DNA of 10,298 bases from Rhizobium sp. Q54 (GTDB taxonomy: Bacteria > Pseudomonadota > Alphaproteobacteria > Rickettsiales > UBA1997), in the NCBI GenBank assembly GCA_945865745.1, contig CAMBFP010000033.1, positions 1 through 10,298 of the forward strand, written 5' to 3'. This document shows, one piece after another, positions 1 to 7,194 of this stretch. Position 1 is the stretch's first letter; each line of letters begins with the position of its first letter. The position numbers and the translations under genes were made by a program. The notes under the pieces were generated by a model. It was not told where the DNA came from. It did no database searches and worked only from the letters and a program-made list of their open reading frames with translations.

Positions 1-994
1 CGTCGCTTCTATTGTTGAGGTTAAGCTTATCCGCGAGCTTTTTGGCAAAGAGGCCAAGATGTATTTTATGCATCCGGTCAAGTCGCGCGAGTCGATTTTT
101 GAAGCTTATTACAACTTTGGAATCCGCGATTTCTCTCTCGATTCTTTCGATGAATTAAAGAAAATTTTAGAAGTTACAAATAACGCCCGCGACCTTGGTT
201 TGCATGTGCGCTTGGCCATTCCAAATTCTCATTCGGCAATTGATCTTTCGCGCAAATTTGGCATTCTTCCTTCCAAGGCAATCGCCTTAGTTCGCAAAGT
301 AAGAATGGTGGCAAAAAACTTCGGAATTTGTTTTCACGTTGGCTCGCAATGCATGGATCCTGCGCAATATCGTACTGCACTTACGATCACCAAAGATTTG
401 CTCGAAAAATCTAAAGTGAAGTTGGATGTTTTAGATATTGGCGGCGGCTTTCCTTCGTCTTACCCCGGCATGACTCCGCCTAATCTAAAAAGTTATTTCG
501 ACGAAATTTCTGATTCGATCGCCCAACTTAATCTCGATCCTTCTTGTCGTCTTTGGTGCGAACCAGGTCGTGCTTTGGTCGCAGAAGCTGGATCACTTCT
601 TGTTCGCGTTGAAGGCAGAAAAGATAATATGCTTTTTTTAAATGACGGAACCTATGGCGGCTTGTTTGATGCCGGCGTGCCGGGCTTTATCTACCCGACT
701 AACTGCTTCCGCATTAAGGGCAAAACTGATCTTTCTGAGAATAAAGCGCCTTTCGGATTTTATGGCCCAACCTGCGATTCTCTTGATGTGATGAAGGGCC
801 CGTTCCAACTCCCAGAAAATATTTCTGAAGGCGATTACATCGAGATCGGTCAGCTTGGTGCTTACTCACGTAGCATTAGAACTGAGTTCAATGGCTTTGA
901 TAAAAATCTTCAAATCGAAGTTTCTGATGCGCCGTTGGTTTCGATGTATTTGGAAAACAAAGAACAAAAAGAAGAAAAAGAAATCTCGATCTAA
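1..994 (+). CDS. Ornithine decarboxylase-type PLP enzyme (5' end missing)
   Basis: This is a fold-type III, alanine-racemase-like decarboxylase that most likely converts ornithine to putrescine in the cytoplasm. The reading frame is open from the first bases of the window, so the N-terminus is cut off. The first visible residues (VASIVEVKL) fit the stretch after the PLP-lysine motif, so that lysine lies upstream of the window. Visible family motifs are HPVKSRESI near 71-97, HVGSQ at 335-349, the glycine-rich phosphate loop DIGGGFP near 434-454, EPGRA at 560-574, and CDSLD from 773, whose Cys-Asp is the active-site pair of ornithine and diaminopimelate decarboxylases. The CDS motif and the single-domain size favour ODC over the long biosynthetic arginine decarboxylase. 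Lysine or bifunctional lysine/ornithine use cannot be excluded. The next gene is a deoxyhypusine-synthase-family enzyme that would use the putrescine. The gene ends TAA at 992-994. Confidence 0.88.
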   Translation, partial: VASIVEVKLIRELFGKEAKMYFMHPVKSRESIFEAYYNFGIRDFSLDSFDELKKILEVTNNARDLGLHVRLAIPNSHSAIDLSRKFGILPSKAIALVRKVRMVAKNFGICFHVGSQCMDPAQYRTALTITKDLLEKSKVKLDVLDIGGGFPSSYPGMTPPNLKSYFDEISDSIAQLNLDPSCRLWCEPGRALVAEAGSLLVRVEGRKDNMLFLNDGTYGGLFDAGVPGFIYPTNCFRIKGKTDLSENKAPFGFYGPTCDSLDVMKGPFQLPENISEGDYIEIGQLGAYSRSIRTEFNGFDKNLQIEVSDAPLVSMYLENKEQKEEKEISI

Positions 995-997
995 AAT

Positions 998-1027
998 CCT
1001 GGATCCCCGTCTGTGCGGGGATGACAG
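998..1027. repeat. Short palindromic interspersed repeat (dRS3-like hairpin)
   Basis: The stem ATCCCCG (1003-1009) pairs perfectly with CGGGGAT (1016-1022) around a 6-nt loop TCTGTG. The flanks CCTGG and GACAG complete a pattern of the type CCTGGAT-CCC...GGG-ATGACAG. This resembles the small ATTCCC-N-GGGAAT class of interspersed repeats found between genes in many proteobacteria. Only one copy is visible here, so its repeat status rests on recognition rather than on copies in the window. It starts 3 bp after the decarboxylase stop codon. Its right arm contains an in-frame ATG (1021) that could be mistaken for the start of the next gene. Confidence 0.6.
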
Positions 1028-1056
1028 CCTTAAGTAACAACCTTAATTTAAAAAAA

Positions 1057-2076
1057 ATGGTTACGAAAAAAGAGCTTCTAAAGCGCCCAGTAAAACATAT
1101 CGACATCACCTCTTTTGATGCGCGTCCGATCATCGACCAGATGGATCACATGTCATTCACTTCACGCGATTTGGCGAGAGCGACTGAGATTTTTAACATG
1201 ATGCTGAAGGACAAAAAATGTTCTAACATCCTCACTCTAGCTGGCTCAACTTCTGCCGGCGGTTGCATGAAAGTCTATGCCGACATGATTAAATTCGGCA
1301 TGATCGATGCAATTGTTGCTACCGGCGCCTCAATCGTCGACATGGATTTCTTTGAAGCTCTTGGATTCAAACATTACCAAGGCACACCTTTCGTCGATGA
1401 CCAATTCCTTCGCAAAAATTATATCGACAGAATTTACGACACTTACATCGACGAGAAAGATTTACAAAATTGCGACAATGTAATTTTCAAAATCGCCAAC
1501 ACTCTCGAGGCTCGTCCTTACTCATCTCGCGAGTTCATTTGGGAAATGGGAAAATATCTAAAAAAACATTCTAAGAAAAAAGAATCGCTGATTGAGCTTT
1601 GCTACGATCACAATGTGCCGATTTTCTGCCCAGCTTTTACCGACTCTTCTGCTGGCTTCGGACTTGTTCTTCATCAAGTAAAAAATCCTAAGAAGCACAT
1701 GACAATCGACTCAATTGCTGACTTCAGAGAATTGACCGATATCAAAATCAAAGCGGGCACAACTGGCCTTCTAATGGTTGGTGGTGGCGTTCCAAAGAAC
1801 TTCGTTCAAGACACAGTTGTTTGTGCTGAAATTCTCGGAGTTGAAGCTGAAATGCATAAATACGCAGTGCAAATCACAGTTGCCGATTCACGCGATGGCG
1901 CTTGCTCATCTTCGACTTTAAAAGAAGCCTGTTCTTGGGGTAAAGTTGACACTACTTACGAACAAATGGTTTTTGCTGAAGCGACTTCAGTAATTCCGCT
2001 TTTAGCTTCTGATGCTTACCACCGTGGATTCTGGAAAAAACGCACAAGAAGAAATTTTTCCAAGCTGTTCAAATAG
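1057..2076 (+). CDS. Deoxyhypusine synthase-family protein, probable homospermidine synthase
   Basis: The protein of 339 residues belongs to the NAD-dependent deoxyhypusine synthase (DHS) family. Visible family features are the nucleotide-site segments AGSTSAGG and VATGASIVDMDF, the active-site stretch PAFTDSSAG, GGGVPKNF, and the signature EACSWGKV, whose lysine (residue 296) corresponds to the lysine that forms the enzyme-substrate imine in DHS. Bacteria lack the eIF5A substrate of true DHS. Bacterial homologues studied so far act in polyamine synthesis, transferring an aminobutyl group to make homospermidine or a guanidino precursor of it. The neighbouring putrescine-forming decarboxylase supports homospermidine synthesis from putrescine, but the substrate is inferred. 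I chose ATG 1057 over the in-frame ATG 1021, because 1021 lies inside the upstream hairpin repeat and adds only a low-complexity leader. No clear Shine-Dalgarno is visible. A long palindrome follows the stop codon. Confidence 0.88.
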   Translation: MVTKKELLKRPVKHIDITSFDARPIIDQMDHMSFTSRDLARATEIFNMMLKDKKCSNILTLAGSTSAGGCMKVYADMIKFGMIDAIVATGASIVDMDFFEALGFKHYQGTPFVDDQFLRKNYIDRIYDTYIDEKDLQNCDNVIFKIANTLEARPYSSREFIWEMGKYLKKHSKKKESLIELCYDHNVPIFCPAFTDSSAGFGLVLHQVKNPKKHMTIDSIADFRELTDIKIKAGTTGLLMVGGGVPKNFVQDTVVCAEILGVEAEMHKYAVQITVADSRDGACSSSTLKEACSWGKVDTTYEQMVFAEATSVIPLLASDAYHRGFWKKRTRRNFSKLFK

Positions 2077-2095
2077 CTATTTTAAAACCTTTGTC

Positions 2096-2154
2096 GGTTG
2101 AGCGAAGTCGAAACCTCTGGAGTTTTATTCGCCAGGTTTCGACTCCGCTCAACC
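2096..2154. repeat. Long palindromic repeat, possible bidirectional terminator
   Basis: Two 21-nt arms (2096-2116 and 2134-2154) are inverted copies with a single mismatch, separated by a 17-nt loop. The left arm begins GGTTGAGCGAAGTCG. It is unrelated to the hairpin at 998-1027. Arms of this type (TTTCGACTCCGCTCAACC) are known as dispersed palindromes in several bacterial groups. It sits between the convergent DHS-like gene and recO, where a hairpin could end transcripts from both sides. T-rich stretches lie nearby (ttttt at 2163-2167, then a T7 run at 2176-2182 at the recO end), but none directly abuts the stem, so a classic intrinsic terminator is not certain. Only one copy is present in the window. 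Confidence 0.7.
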
Positions 2155-2180
2155 AGCAGGAGTTTTTAAGGCGGGTTTTT

Positions 2181-2915
2181 TTACCCCATCTTCACCAAAT
2201 CTTTTTTGATTTCCTCGCGGTAAGAAAATTTTTGTTGTTCCGAAGAAAGAAATTTTTGCAGAAAAAATCCACTGAGATGCAAGCCTTCGAGCAGATGTTG
2301 ATCATTAAATTCACCCGCATCTTCGACCAAAAAGCTCGGTAATTTTAGTAATTTATTTTCATAGGAAGTGGCCGCAGAAATTGAAACTGCGTGTGCGGAT
2401 TTCGGTGAGACGTAGGCCAGATTTGTTGTTGAGTTAGTGACTACGCAGGAAGACAAATCAATTCCATATCCAAGCTCTTTCAACATCTCTAATTCAAGCT
2501 TGATGTAATCGACCACGATGTCTTTTTTTTCGCTAGTTTCAGCGGAGATTTTTTGCATGAAGGCAAGCAGTTGAGCGAAAAAATCGGAATGATTCTCGCG
2601 TTCAAGAAATAGGCTATCGAGCATTGAAAATAGTGATCTGACACAGTTAAGACGAAACTGATCAAACATGATTCTCGAGCAAAAAGAACTGATTGGATTG
2701 ACCGAAAAAAAGCTGCCTAAATTGTCTTCAAGGCGCGAACGAAATTCAAAAGAAACCAAGTTTCCAACTTGATAAATTGCATTAGTTTTTTTTGATTTTG
2801 CGCCACGAACGAAGCTGCGATAAATGCCGTGATCGCGCGCAAAAATTTTTACGATCAACGAATTCTCGCCGTATTTTTTGGTGCCGATGATGATTCCTTC
2901 ATCACTGAATTTCAT
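2181..2915 (-). CDS. recO: DNA repair protein RecO
   Basis: RecO binds DNA and SSB and, with RecR, loads RecA on gapped DNA in the RecF pathway. It also anneals single strands. The 244-residue length is normal. The N-terminal OB-fold is clear: DEGIIIGTKKYGENS at residues 5-19, then IFARDHGIYRSFVRGAKS (24-41), and the QVGNLVSFEFRSRLEDNLG strand region (49-67). The C-terminal part has GIDLSSCVVT and LAYVSPKSAHAVS (151-178). This is the arrangement seen in alphaproteobacterial RecO, where most zinc-ligand cysteines of other RecO proteins are absent. The start codon overlaps the end of miaA in ATGA, so the two genes are almost certainly cotranscribed and translationally coupled. No independent ribosome site is visible. 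The 3' end faces the DHS-like gene across the palindrome at 2096-2154. Confidence 0.95.
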   Translation of the reverse strand: MKFSDEGIIIGTKKYGENSLIVKIFARDHGIYRSFVRGAKSKKTNAIYQVGNLVSFEFRSRLEDNLGSFFSVNPISSFCSRIMFDQFRLNCVRSLFSMLDSLFLERENHSDFFAQLLAFMQKISAETSEKKDIVVDYIKLELEMLKELGYGIDLSSCVVTNSTTNLAYVSPKSAHAVSISAATSYENKLLKLPSFLVEDAGEFNDQHLLEGLHLSGFFLQKFLSSEQQKFSYREEIKKDLVKMG

Positions 2916-3784
2916 TTCTGTAAAAAATTTAATGCCGTTACAGAGTCAGTAAATACGAGCTTTCCTGGCAATTGATTGCGAAACCAAGTTAGTTGTCTCT
3001 TGGCATAATTGCGAGTTTTTTGCGTGGCGATTTCGATCATTTTTTCACGCGTAATTTCGCCACTAAGGAAATTTTTTATTTCGTGAAAACCAAGAGTTTT
3101 GGTGATAGAGCAATCATCTTCAGCCACGAGATTTTTTACTTCGTCAATCGCGCCGCAATCCAACATTTCAACAAAACGCGAATTGCAATTTTGGTAAAGT
3201 TTTTCTCGATCGGGGTTGAGATTGATGTGCAAAAAATCCTTGAGAAAAGGAGTTCTCTTTGCCTCTTTCTGCCAAGTGGAAATGGATTTACCGGTCTGCA
3301 TAAAAACCTCGGCAGCTCTTATTAGGCGCTGCTTGTCGATTATTTTATCTTCGCCAAATTTTTGAAGAAATTCTTCTTGGCCAATTTTTTCGTAAAGTTC
3401 GCGCGCTGCTTTTTTTACCTCTTCTGCAATCGCCGGCATCTCTGAAATTCCTTCGACTAATTTCGAAATATACATACCGCTACCACCAACAATTACTGGT
3501 AATTTTTTCTCCGACTTAACTTGTTTGATCCTTGCCATAACTAGCTTCAGCCAATCCATCACCGAAGAATTTTCCCGCGCTTTAAAATGCGAATAGAGAA
3601 AATGCGGCGCGATTTTTTTCTCAGCTTCGCTGGGCTGAGAAGATAAAATTGGTAAGCCTTCATAAAGCTGCAAAGAGTCAGCATTAATAATTGCGATGTC
3701 TTTGCACCCAGCCAAATCCAAGGCCAAACGCGATTTGCCCGAAGCGGTTGGGCCAGAAATTATTAAGCAATTGCAGCTCGTCAT
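2912..3784 (-). CDS. miaA: tRNA dimethylallyltransferase MiaA
   Basis: MiaA transfers a dimethylallyl group from DMAPP to N6 of A37 in tRNAs that read codons starting with U, the first step toward ms2i6A. The 290-residue protein has the P-loop GPTASGKS at residues 11-18 and the substrate-binding segment NADSLQLY (34-41). It also has GGSGMY (100-105), with Ser where most homologues carry Thr, then KQRLIRAAEVFMQTGKS (151-167) and the C-terminal tRNA-binding signature ATQKTRNYAKRQLTWFRN (253-270). All key positions appear intact. The gene is first in a two-gene transcript with recO, which it overlaps by 4 nt. It is divergent from htpG, and its promoter must lie in the same 78-bp spacer as the proposed heat-shock promoter. 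miaA is linked to stress regulons in some bacteria, but nothing here shows regulation of this copy. Confidence 0.97.
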   Translation of the reverse strand: MTSCNCLIISGPTASGKSRLALDLAGCKDIAIINADSLQLYEGLPILSSQPSEAEKKIAPHFLYSHFKARENSSVMDWLKLVMARIKQVKSEKKLPVIVGGSGMYISKLVEGISEMPAIAEEVKKAARELYEKIGQEEFLQKFGEDKIIDKQRLIRAAEVFMQTGKSISTWQKEAKRTPFLKDFLHINLNPDREKLYQNCNSRFVEMLDCGAIDEVKNLVAEDDCSITKTLGFHEIKNFLSGEITREKMIEIATQKTRNYAKRQLTWFRNQLPGKLVFTDSVTALNFLQK

Positions 3785-3799
3785 TTAGTTTTTTTCTCA

Positions 3800-3827
3800 G
3801 TTGAAATGAAGTTCAAGGTAACTATCT
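3800..3827 (+). promoter_or_regulatory. Putative sigma-32 (heat-shock) promoter of htpG
   Basis: GTTG at 3800-3803, a 17-nt spacer, and ACTATCT at 3821-3827 match the alphaproteobacterial RpoH consensus CTTG-N17/18-CYTATNT at 9 of 10 or so defined positions by eye: one mismatch in each box. The predicted transcript would start near 3834, leaving a leader of about 30 nt before the htpG ATG at 3863. htpG is a classic RpoH target. A housekeeping reading (TTGAAA, 16-nt spacer, TATCTA) overlaps the same bases but has a poorer -10 box. No Shine-Dalgarno is obvious before htpG. Confidence 0.6.
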
Positions 3828-3862
3828 AGAGGCAGATTACGAATAACAACAAATCCCAAAAT

Positions 3863-5737
3863 ATGTCTAATGAACAACAATTTAACTTCGACGTCGAAGT
3901 TGGAAAAATTTTGAATTTAATGATCAACTCGCTCTACACCAATAAGGATGTAGCTTTGCGTGAGTTGGTTTCGAACTCATCGGATGCTTGCGATAAATTG
4001 CGTTACCTCGCAGCGCAAAATCCAGATTTATTGCAGGATGAATTGAAGATCTCAATTACCACCGACAAACAGAAAAAATTGTTAATTATCATGGATAATG
4101 GCGTTGGCATGAATCGTGAAGAATTGATTCAGAACCTTGGCACCATTGCGCGCTCGGGCACAGAGAATTTTGTAAAATCACTCACCGGCGACAAGCAAAA
4201 AGACGTACAACTTATTGGTCAATTCGGAGTAGGATTTTATTCGAGCTTCATGATTGCCGACAAAGTTGAGGTGCTTTCGCGCAAGTTTGACGAGGAAAAA
4301 ACTTTTAAGTGGGAGTCGGATGGAAGCTCTAATTTTAAAATCTCTGAGAGTGAAGAGGCTTTAAATCGCGGCACGAAAATCACTTTGCATTTGAAAGAAA
4401 ATGCTGCGGATTTTTGTGATCGTTTTCACATCAAACACGTGATTCAAACTTATTCCGATCACATCAACTTTAAGATCGAATTCATTCCAGAAAATTTGGA
4501 AGCAGGCGCAAAAATTGAAACTATCAACTCAGCTTCGGCCTTGTGGGTAAAGGATAAAAGCGAGATCACGCCGGAGCAGTATCAAAGTTTTTTCAAACAT
4601 ATTTCGCATTTGCCAGGCGACCCATTCATGGTGATTCACAACAGGGCGGAGGGATTGGTGAGCTATACTAATCTGCTCTTTGTGCCCGCAACAAAGCCAT
4701 TCGATCTTTTTCATCCCGATCGCAAAACTTCGGTAAAACTTTACGTAAAAAAAGTTTTTATCTCGGAGGAGCTAAATTTAGTTCCGTCTTGCCTTCGCTT
4801 CCTGCGCGGCCTTGTCGATTCTGATGATTTGCCGCTAAATATTAGTCGTGAGAATTTGCAGCACAGTTTGGTGCTCGATAAAATTAGAAAATCGCTAGTC
4901 AATAAAGTGCTTTCTGAGTTGAAGAAAAAAGCTGTGGAGAGCGAAGAAGAATATCTCAAATTCTGGAATAATTTCGGCGCAGTTTTGAAAGAGGGCTTGT
5001 GCGAGTCATCGGAATTCCGTGAGAAAATTTTTGAGATTTGCCGCTTTTATTCTTCGAAATCTCCAGAGAAGTTAATTTCCCTCGCCGACTATTTAGACCA
5101 CGTCAAGCCTGGTCAGGACAAGATTTATTTCTTAACCGGCGAAACCGTCGACAAGATAAAATCTTCACCGCAACTCGAAGTATTTTTACAGAAAGATGTC
5201 GAAGTTTTATTTTTGATTGATGCGGTTGATGAGTTTTGGGTGACGGTTGCAATGCCTTACAAAGAGAAAGAATTTTGCTCAATTAATCGTCACGATGTTG
5301 ATTTAGGAAATATCGAAAAATCCGAAAAAAATTCTGCAGAAAAAGAAGAAATAAAAGATGTAACCAGCAGCAATTTTGAAGGCCTAATTGGCTTCATCAA
5401 AGAAACTCTTGGCGACAAAATTAAAGATGTTCGCATTTCAAAAAAACTCACTGGCTCTCCAGTTTGTCTCGCTGTTGACGCGGGTTCGATGGATATTCGT
5501 CTCGAAAGATTTTTGCTTGAGCAGAAGCAAATTCAAGCGGGCACTACGAAAATTTTTGAGATCAATCCAAGCAATAAAATAATCAAAGATTTAAACGAAA
5601 ATTATTCTGACGAGACCAAAAAAATCGCAGCGCAAGACAAGATCGAAACTTTATTTGACCTCGCTTGCATCATCGAAGACGAGCCAATCAAAGACGCGAA
5701 AGACTTTTCCAGAAGGCTGCAAGGCTTGATGGGATAA
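3863..5737 (+). CDS. htpG: Molecular chaperone HtpG (Hsp90)
   Basis: This is bacterial Hsp90, a cytoplasmic homodimeric ATP-driven chaperone for late folding and client remodelling. The 624-residue length is normal. The GHKL ATPase domain shows LRELVSNSSDACDK (residues 32-45, with catalytic Glu34 and Mg-binding Asn38), DNGVGM (78-83), GTIARSGT (93-100) and the lid-hinge motif GQFGVGFYSS (119-128). The middle domain carries LPLNISRE (nt 4831-4854), typical of the family, with the conserved catalytic-loop arginine. The C-terminal dimerisation domain ends at a normal position (RRLQGLMG). A charged, low-complexity linker (EKSEKNSAEKEEIK, from about nt 5317) precedes that domain. The gene is monocistronic by appearance: a divergent miaA lies upstream, a probable heat-shock promoter is at 3800-3827, and a strong hairpin lies downstream. 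The frame reopens after the stop for 36-40 more codons (see the next entry). Confidence 0.98.
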   Translation: MSNEQQFNFDVEVGKILNLMINSLYTNKDVALRELVSNSSDACDKLRYLAAQNPDLLQDELKISITTDKQKKLLIIMDNGVGMNREELIQNLGTIARSGTENFVKSLTGDKQKDVQLIGQFGVGFYSSFMIADKVEVLSRKFDEEKTFKWESDGSSNFKISESEEALNRGTKITLHLKENAADFCDRFHIKHVIQTYSDHINFKIEFIPENLEAGAKIETINSASALWVKDKSEITPEQYQSFFKHISHLPGDPFMVIHNRAEGLVSYTNLLFVPATKPFDLFHPDRKTSVKLYVKKVFISEELNLVPSCLRFLRGLVDSDDLPLNISRENLQHSLVLDKIRKSLVNKVLSELKKKAVESEEEYLKFWNNFGAVLKEGLCESSEFREKIFEICRFYSSKSPEKLISLADYLDHVKPGQDKIYFLTGETVDKIKSSPQLEVFLQKDVEVLFLIDAVDEFWVTVAMPYKEKEFCSINRHDVDLGNIEKSEKNSAEKEEIKDVTSSNFEGLIGFIKETLGDKIKDVRISKKLTGSPVCLAVDAGSMDIRLERFLLEQKQIQAGTTKIFEINPSNKIIKDLNENYSDETKKIAAQDKIETLFDLACIIEDEPIKDAKDFSRRLQGLMG

Positions 5738-5749
5738 TTATCTAGTTTG

Positions 5750-5860
5750 ATGAGTTTGGATTCTTTAATGCAGGCTCATAATCGCAGAGATAATCAAGCA
5801 GAGCAGAAAGATTCTTGGTCTAATATTGATGATCGAATATATGGAGTGGGGGGCTCGTAA
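5750..5860 (+). CDS. Possible 36-residue small protein downstream of htpG
   Basis: An ATG-started open frame encodes a hydrophilic peptide beginning MSLDSLMQAHNRR and ending RIYGVGGS. I recognise no family. It has no signal peptide or membrane segment. It is in the same frame as htpG, 12 nt after the htpG stop, with no intervening stop codon. It could be a small heat-shock-coexpressed protein, a stop-readthrough extension, or simply chance. HtpG ends at its usual place, so this is not a lost ancestral C-terminus. No Shine-Dalgarno precedes it, and its last codons form the left arm of the terminator-like hairpin, which argues somewhat against translation. Confidence 0.25.
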   Translation: MSLDSLMQAHNRRDNQAEQKDSWSNIDDRIYGVGGS

Positions 5861-5890
5861 TATTAATGAGCCTCTCCCTCCTTCTCTTTT
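5843..5890 (+). terminator. Probable intrinsic terminator of htpG
   Basis: The arms 5843-5856 (GGAGTGGGGGGCTC) and 5868-5881 (GAGCCTCTCCCTCC) form a 14-bp stem with 11 Watson-Crick pairs, 2 G-U pairs in the + strand RNA, and 1 mismatch, around an 11-nt AT-rich loop. It is followed by the pyrimidine-rich TTCTCTTTT (5882-5890). The tail is not a pure U-run, so efficiency is uncertain. On the - strand, the hairpin falls across the final codons and stop of the M48 protease gene and lacks a U-tail, so it suits htpG better. Confidence 0.6.
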
Positions 5891-7194
5891 GTCAGCTCAA
5901 GCAAATCGTCAGCGCGGATGATTTCGGATTTGTCGGATTTCTTGAATTTATCTTTCGCTTTTTTGGCGTATTCGCGACATTTTTTTCTTTCATCAATCAG
6001 CAAATTAAACTCAGCTAAAGCCAATAAAGATCTAGCTTCGTCGTTAATACGCGAATAGCCATTAGCGAGCTGTTTGAATAAAAGAGGGTTTTCTTCTTCA
6101 GATTTTCTTGCCTCCTCGAGCTCCTTGATTGCTAGTTTGATCAAATCTTGATCGCTAGTTTTTAGTGACAAAATCGCCAAAGCGAAAGCAACTTTTACGA
6201 CGCCATTATTTTGTGAGGGAATTAATTTAACCGCCTGGTTGTAGGCCAAAACCGAATCTTGAATTCGTCCGCTTTCAAAAAGAATTTGTCCTTTAAGCTC
6301 AAATAAAAATCCATCTGACGGATTTTTTGCAATAATCGGATCAAGCAATTCTAAGCTCTCGTCGATTTTTCCTTTTCTGAATAAAGCGATTGAGCGCACG
6401 TAAGGATCGGAATTCTGCAACAAATAATCTGGATTTTCGATGAAGCCTTCGAGCTTTGCCAATACTCGATCCATCGGCTGCTGCAATTTTTGATTTATTT
6501 TTTTGTCGGAAAAATTTTTCCCAGCAGTTCGCTCTTTAATAACCTCGATTCTTTTACGACTGATTGGGTGAGACATTAAATATTCATCGATCTGATTTTT
6601 GTAGCCGATCATTTCAGTTTCAAAAAATTCCAAGAGTTTGATGAGCCCGGTTGCCGGATATTTCAGCTGGTCAAGATAGGTAATTGCGTGCTGATCTGCC
6701 GCTTCTTCCTGCGTGCGCGTGAACTTCATATACATCCTTTGTGCAGTTTGATTTCCGCCCATGATTATCGCCGTGCCAGCGTCTGGCGCACCTGCAACCA
6801 CTGCGCCAATTCCAAGTAAGTAGCTGAGTAACATCGCGCCTTCCGCCTTTTTAGCCCCCTCTGAAGAGCGCGCTAAATGGCCAGCGGTGATGTGGCCAGT
6901 TTCATGCGCGATAACGCCAATTAAGGCGTCAGGAGTTTTGAATTTACGAATTAATCCGGTATTGATAAAAACATTTTGTCCGCCCGAAACAAAAGCGTTG
7001 ATGCTCATGTCATTAACAATGTAAATTTTAATATCATGTGGATTCAGGCCGGCAGCAGTGAAAATTGGGTCAGCAAGTTGATGCAGAAATTTTTCTGTCT
7101 CGGCATCGCGAATCAAAGAGGCATCAGCAAATGCTGCGCTGTAACCAAGCGCAGCGCAAAGAAAAAATAGAATAAAAATAAAATGTTTCTTCAT
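5863..7194 (-). CDS. Periplasmic M48 metalloprotease with TPR-like region (BepA/YfgC-like)
   Basis: This is a zinc metalloprotease predicted to work in the periplasm on outer-membrane protein quality control, as BepA does with the BAM and LPS-assembly machinery; the role is inferred from architecture. The 443-residue precursor starts with a clear signal peptide (MKKHFIFILFFLC...SAAFA, likely cleaved after residue 23). The M48 domain follows, with NAFVSGG (66-72), the zinc motif HETGH (97-101), and a downstream EEAAD (163-167) whose first Glu fits the third ligand and whose Asp fits the conserved ExxxD. SHPISRKRI (208-216) is also typical. Residues from about 235 to 430 are helical and repeat-like (for example ALFRKGKIDESLELLDPIIAK), consistent with TPRs. 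A stretch around 121-148 is Gly/Ala-rich and hydrophobic, as in homologues. The start codon lies opposite the start of a small + strand gene. A weak GGGAGA lies 14 nt upstream. The extreme 3' end overlaps the htpG terminator hairpin. Confidence 0.92.
   Translation of the reverse strand: MKKHFIFILFFLCAALGYSAAFADASLIRDAETEKFLHQLADPIFTAAGLNPHDIKIYIVNDMSINAFVSGGQNVFINTGLIRKFKTPDALIGVIAHETGHITAGHLARSSEGAKKAEGAMLLSYLLGIGAVVAGAPDAGTAIIMGGNQTAQRMYMKFTRTQEEAADQHAITYLDQLKYPATGLIKLLEFFETEMIGYKNQIDEYLMSHPISRKRIEVIKERTAGKNFSDKKINQKLQQPMDRVLAKLEGFIENPDYLLQNSDPYVRSIALFRKGKIDESLELLDPIIAKNPSDGFLFELKGQILFESGRIQDSVLAYNQAVKLIPSQNNGVVKVAFALAILSLKTSDQDLIKLAIKELEEARKSEEENPLLFKQLANGYSRINDEARSLLALAEFNLLIDERKKCREYAKKAKDKFKKSDKSEIIRADDLLELTKEKEGEAH

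Noticed and set aside
1021..1056. Longer N-terminus for the DHS-like protein starting at ATG 1021
   Set aside because: The ATG is part of the hairpin repeat, and the added residues (MTALSNNLNLKK) look like translated spacer. ATG 1057 gives a normal start.
2091..2342. Open frame on the + strand with 83 codons after the DHS-like gene
   Set aside because: It begins in the palindromic repeat and then runs antisense through recO, whose protein is clearly recognisable. It has no protein-like features of its own.
2993..3325. 110-codon + strand frame opposite miaA
   Set aside because: Antisense to a well-conserved MiaA C-terminal half. The Phe-rich composition is typical of the complement of an AT-rich gene.
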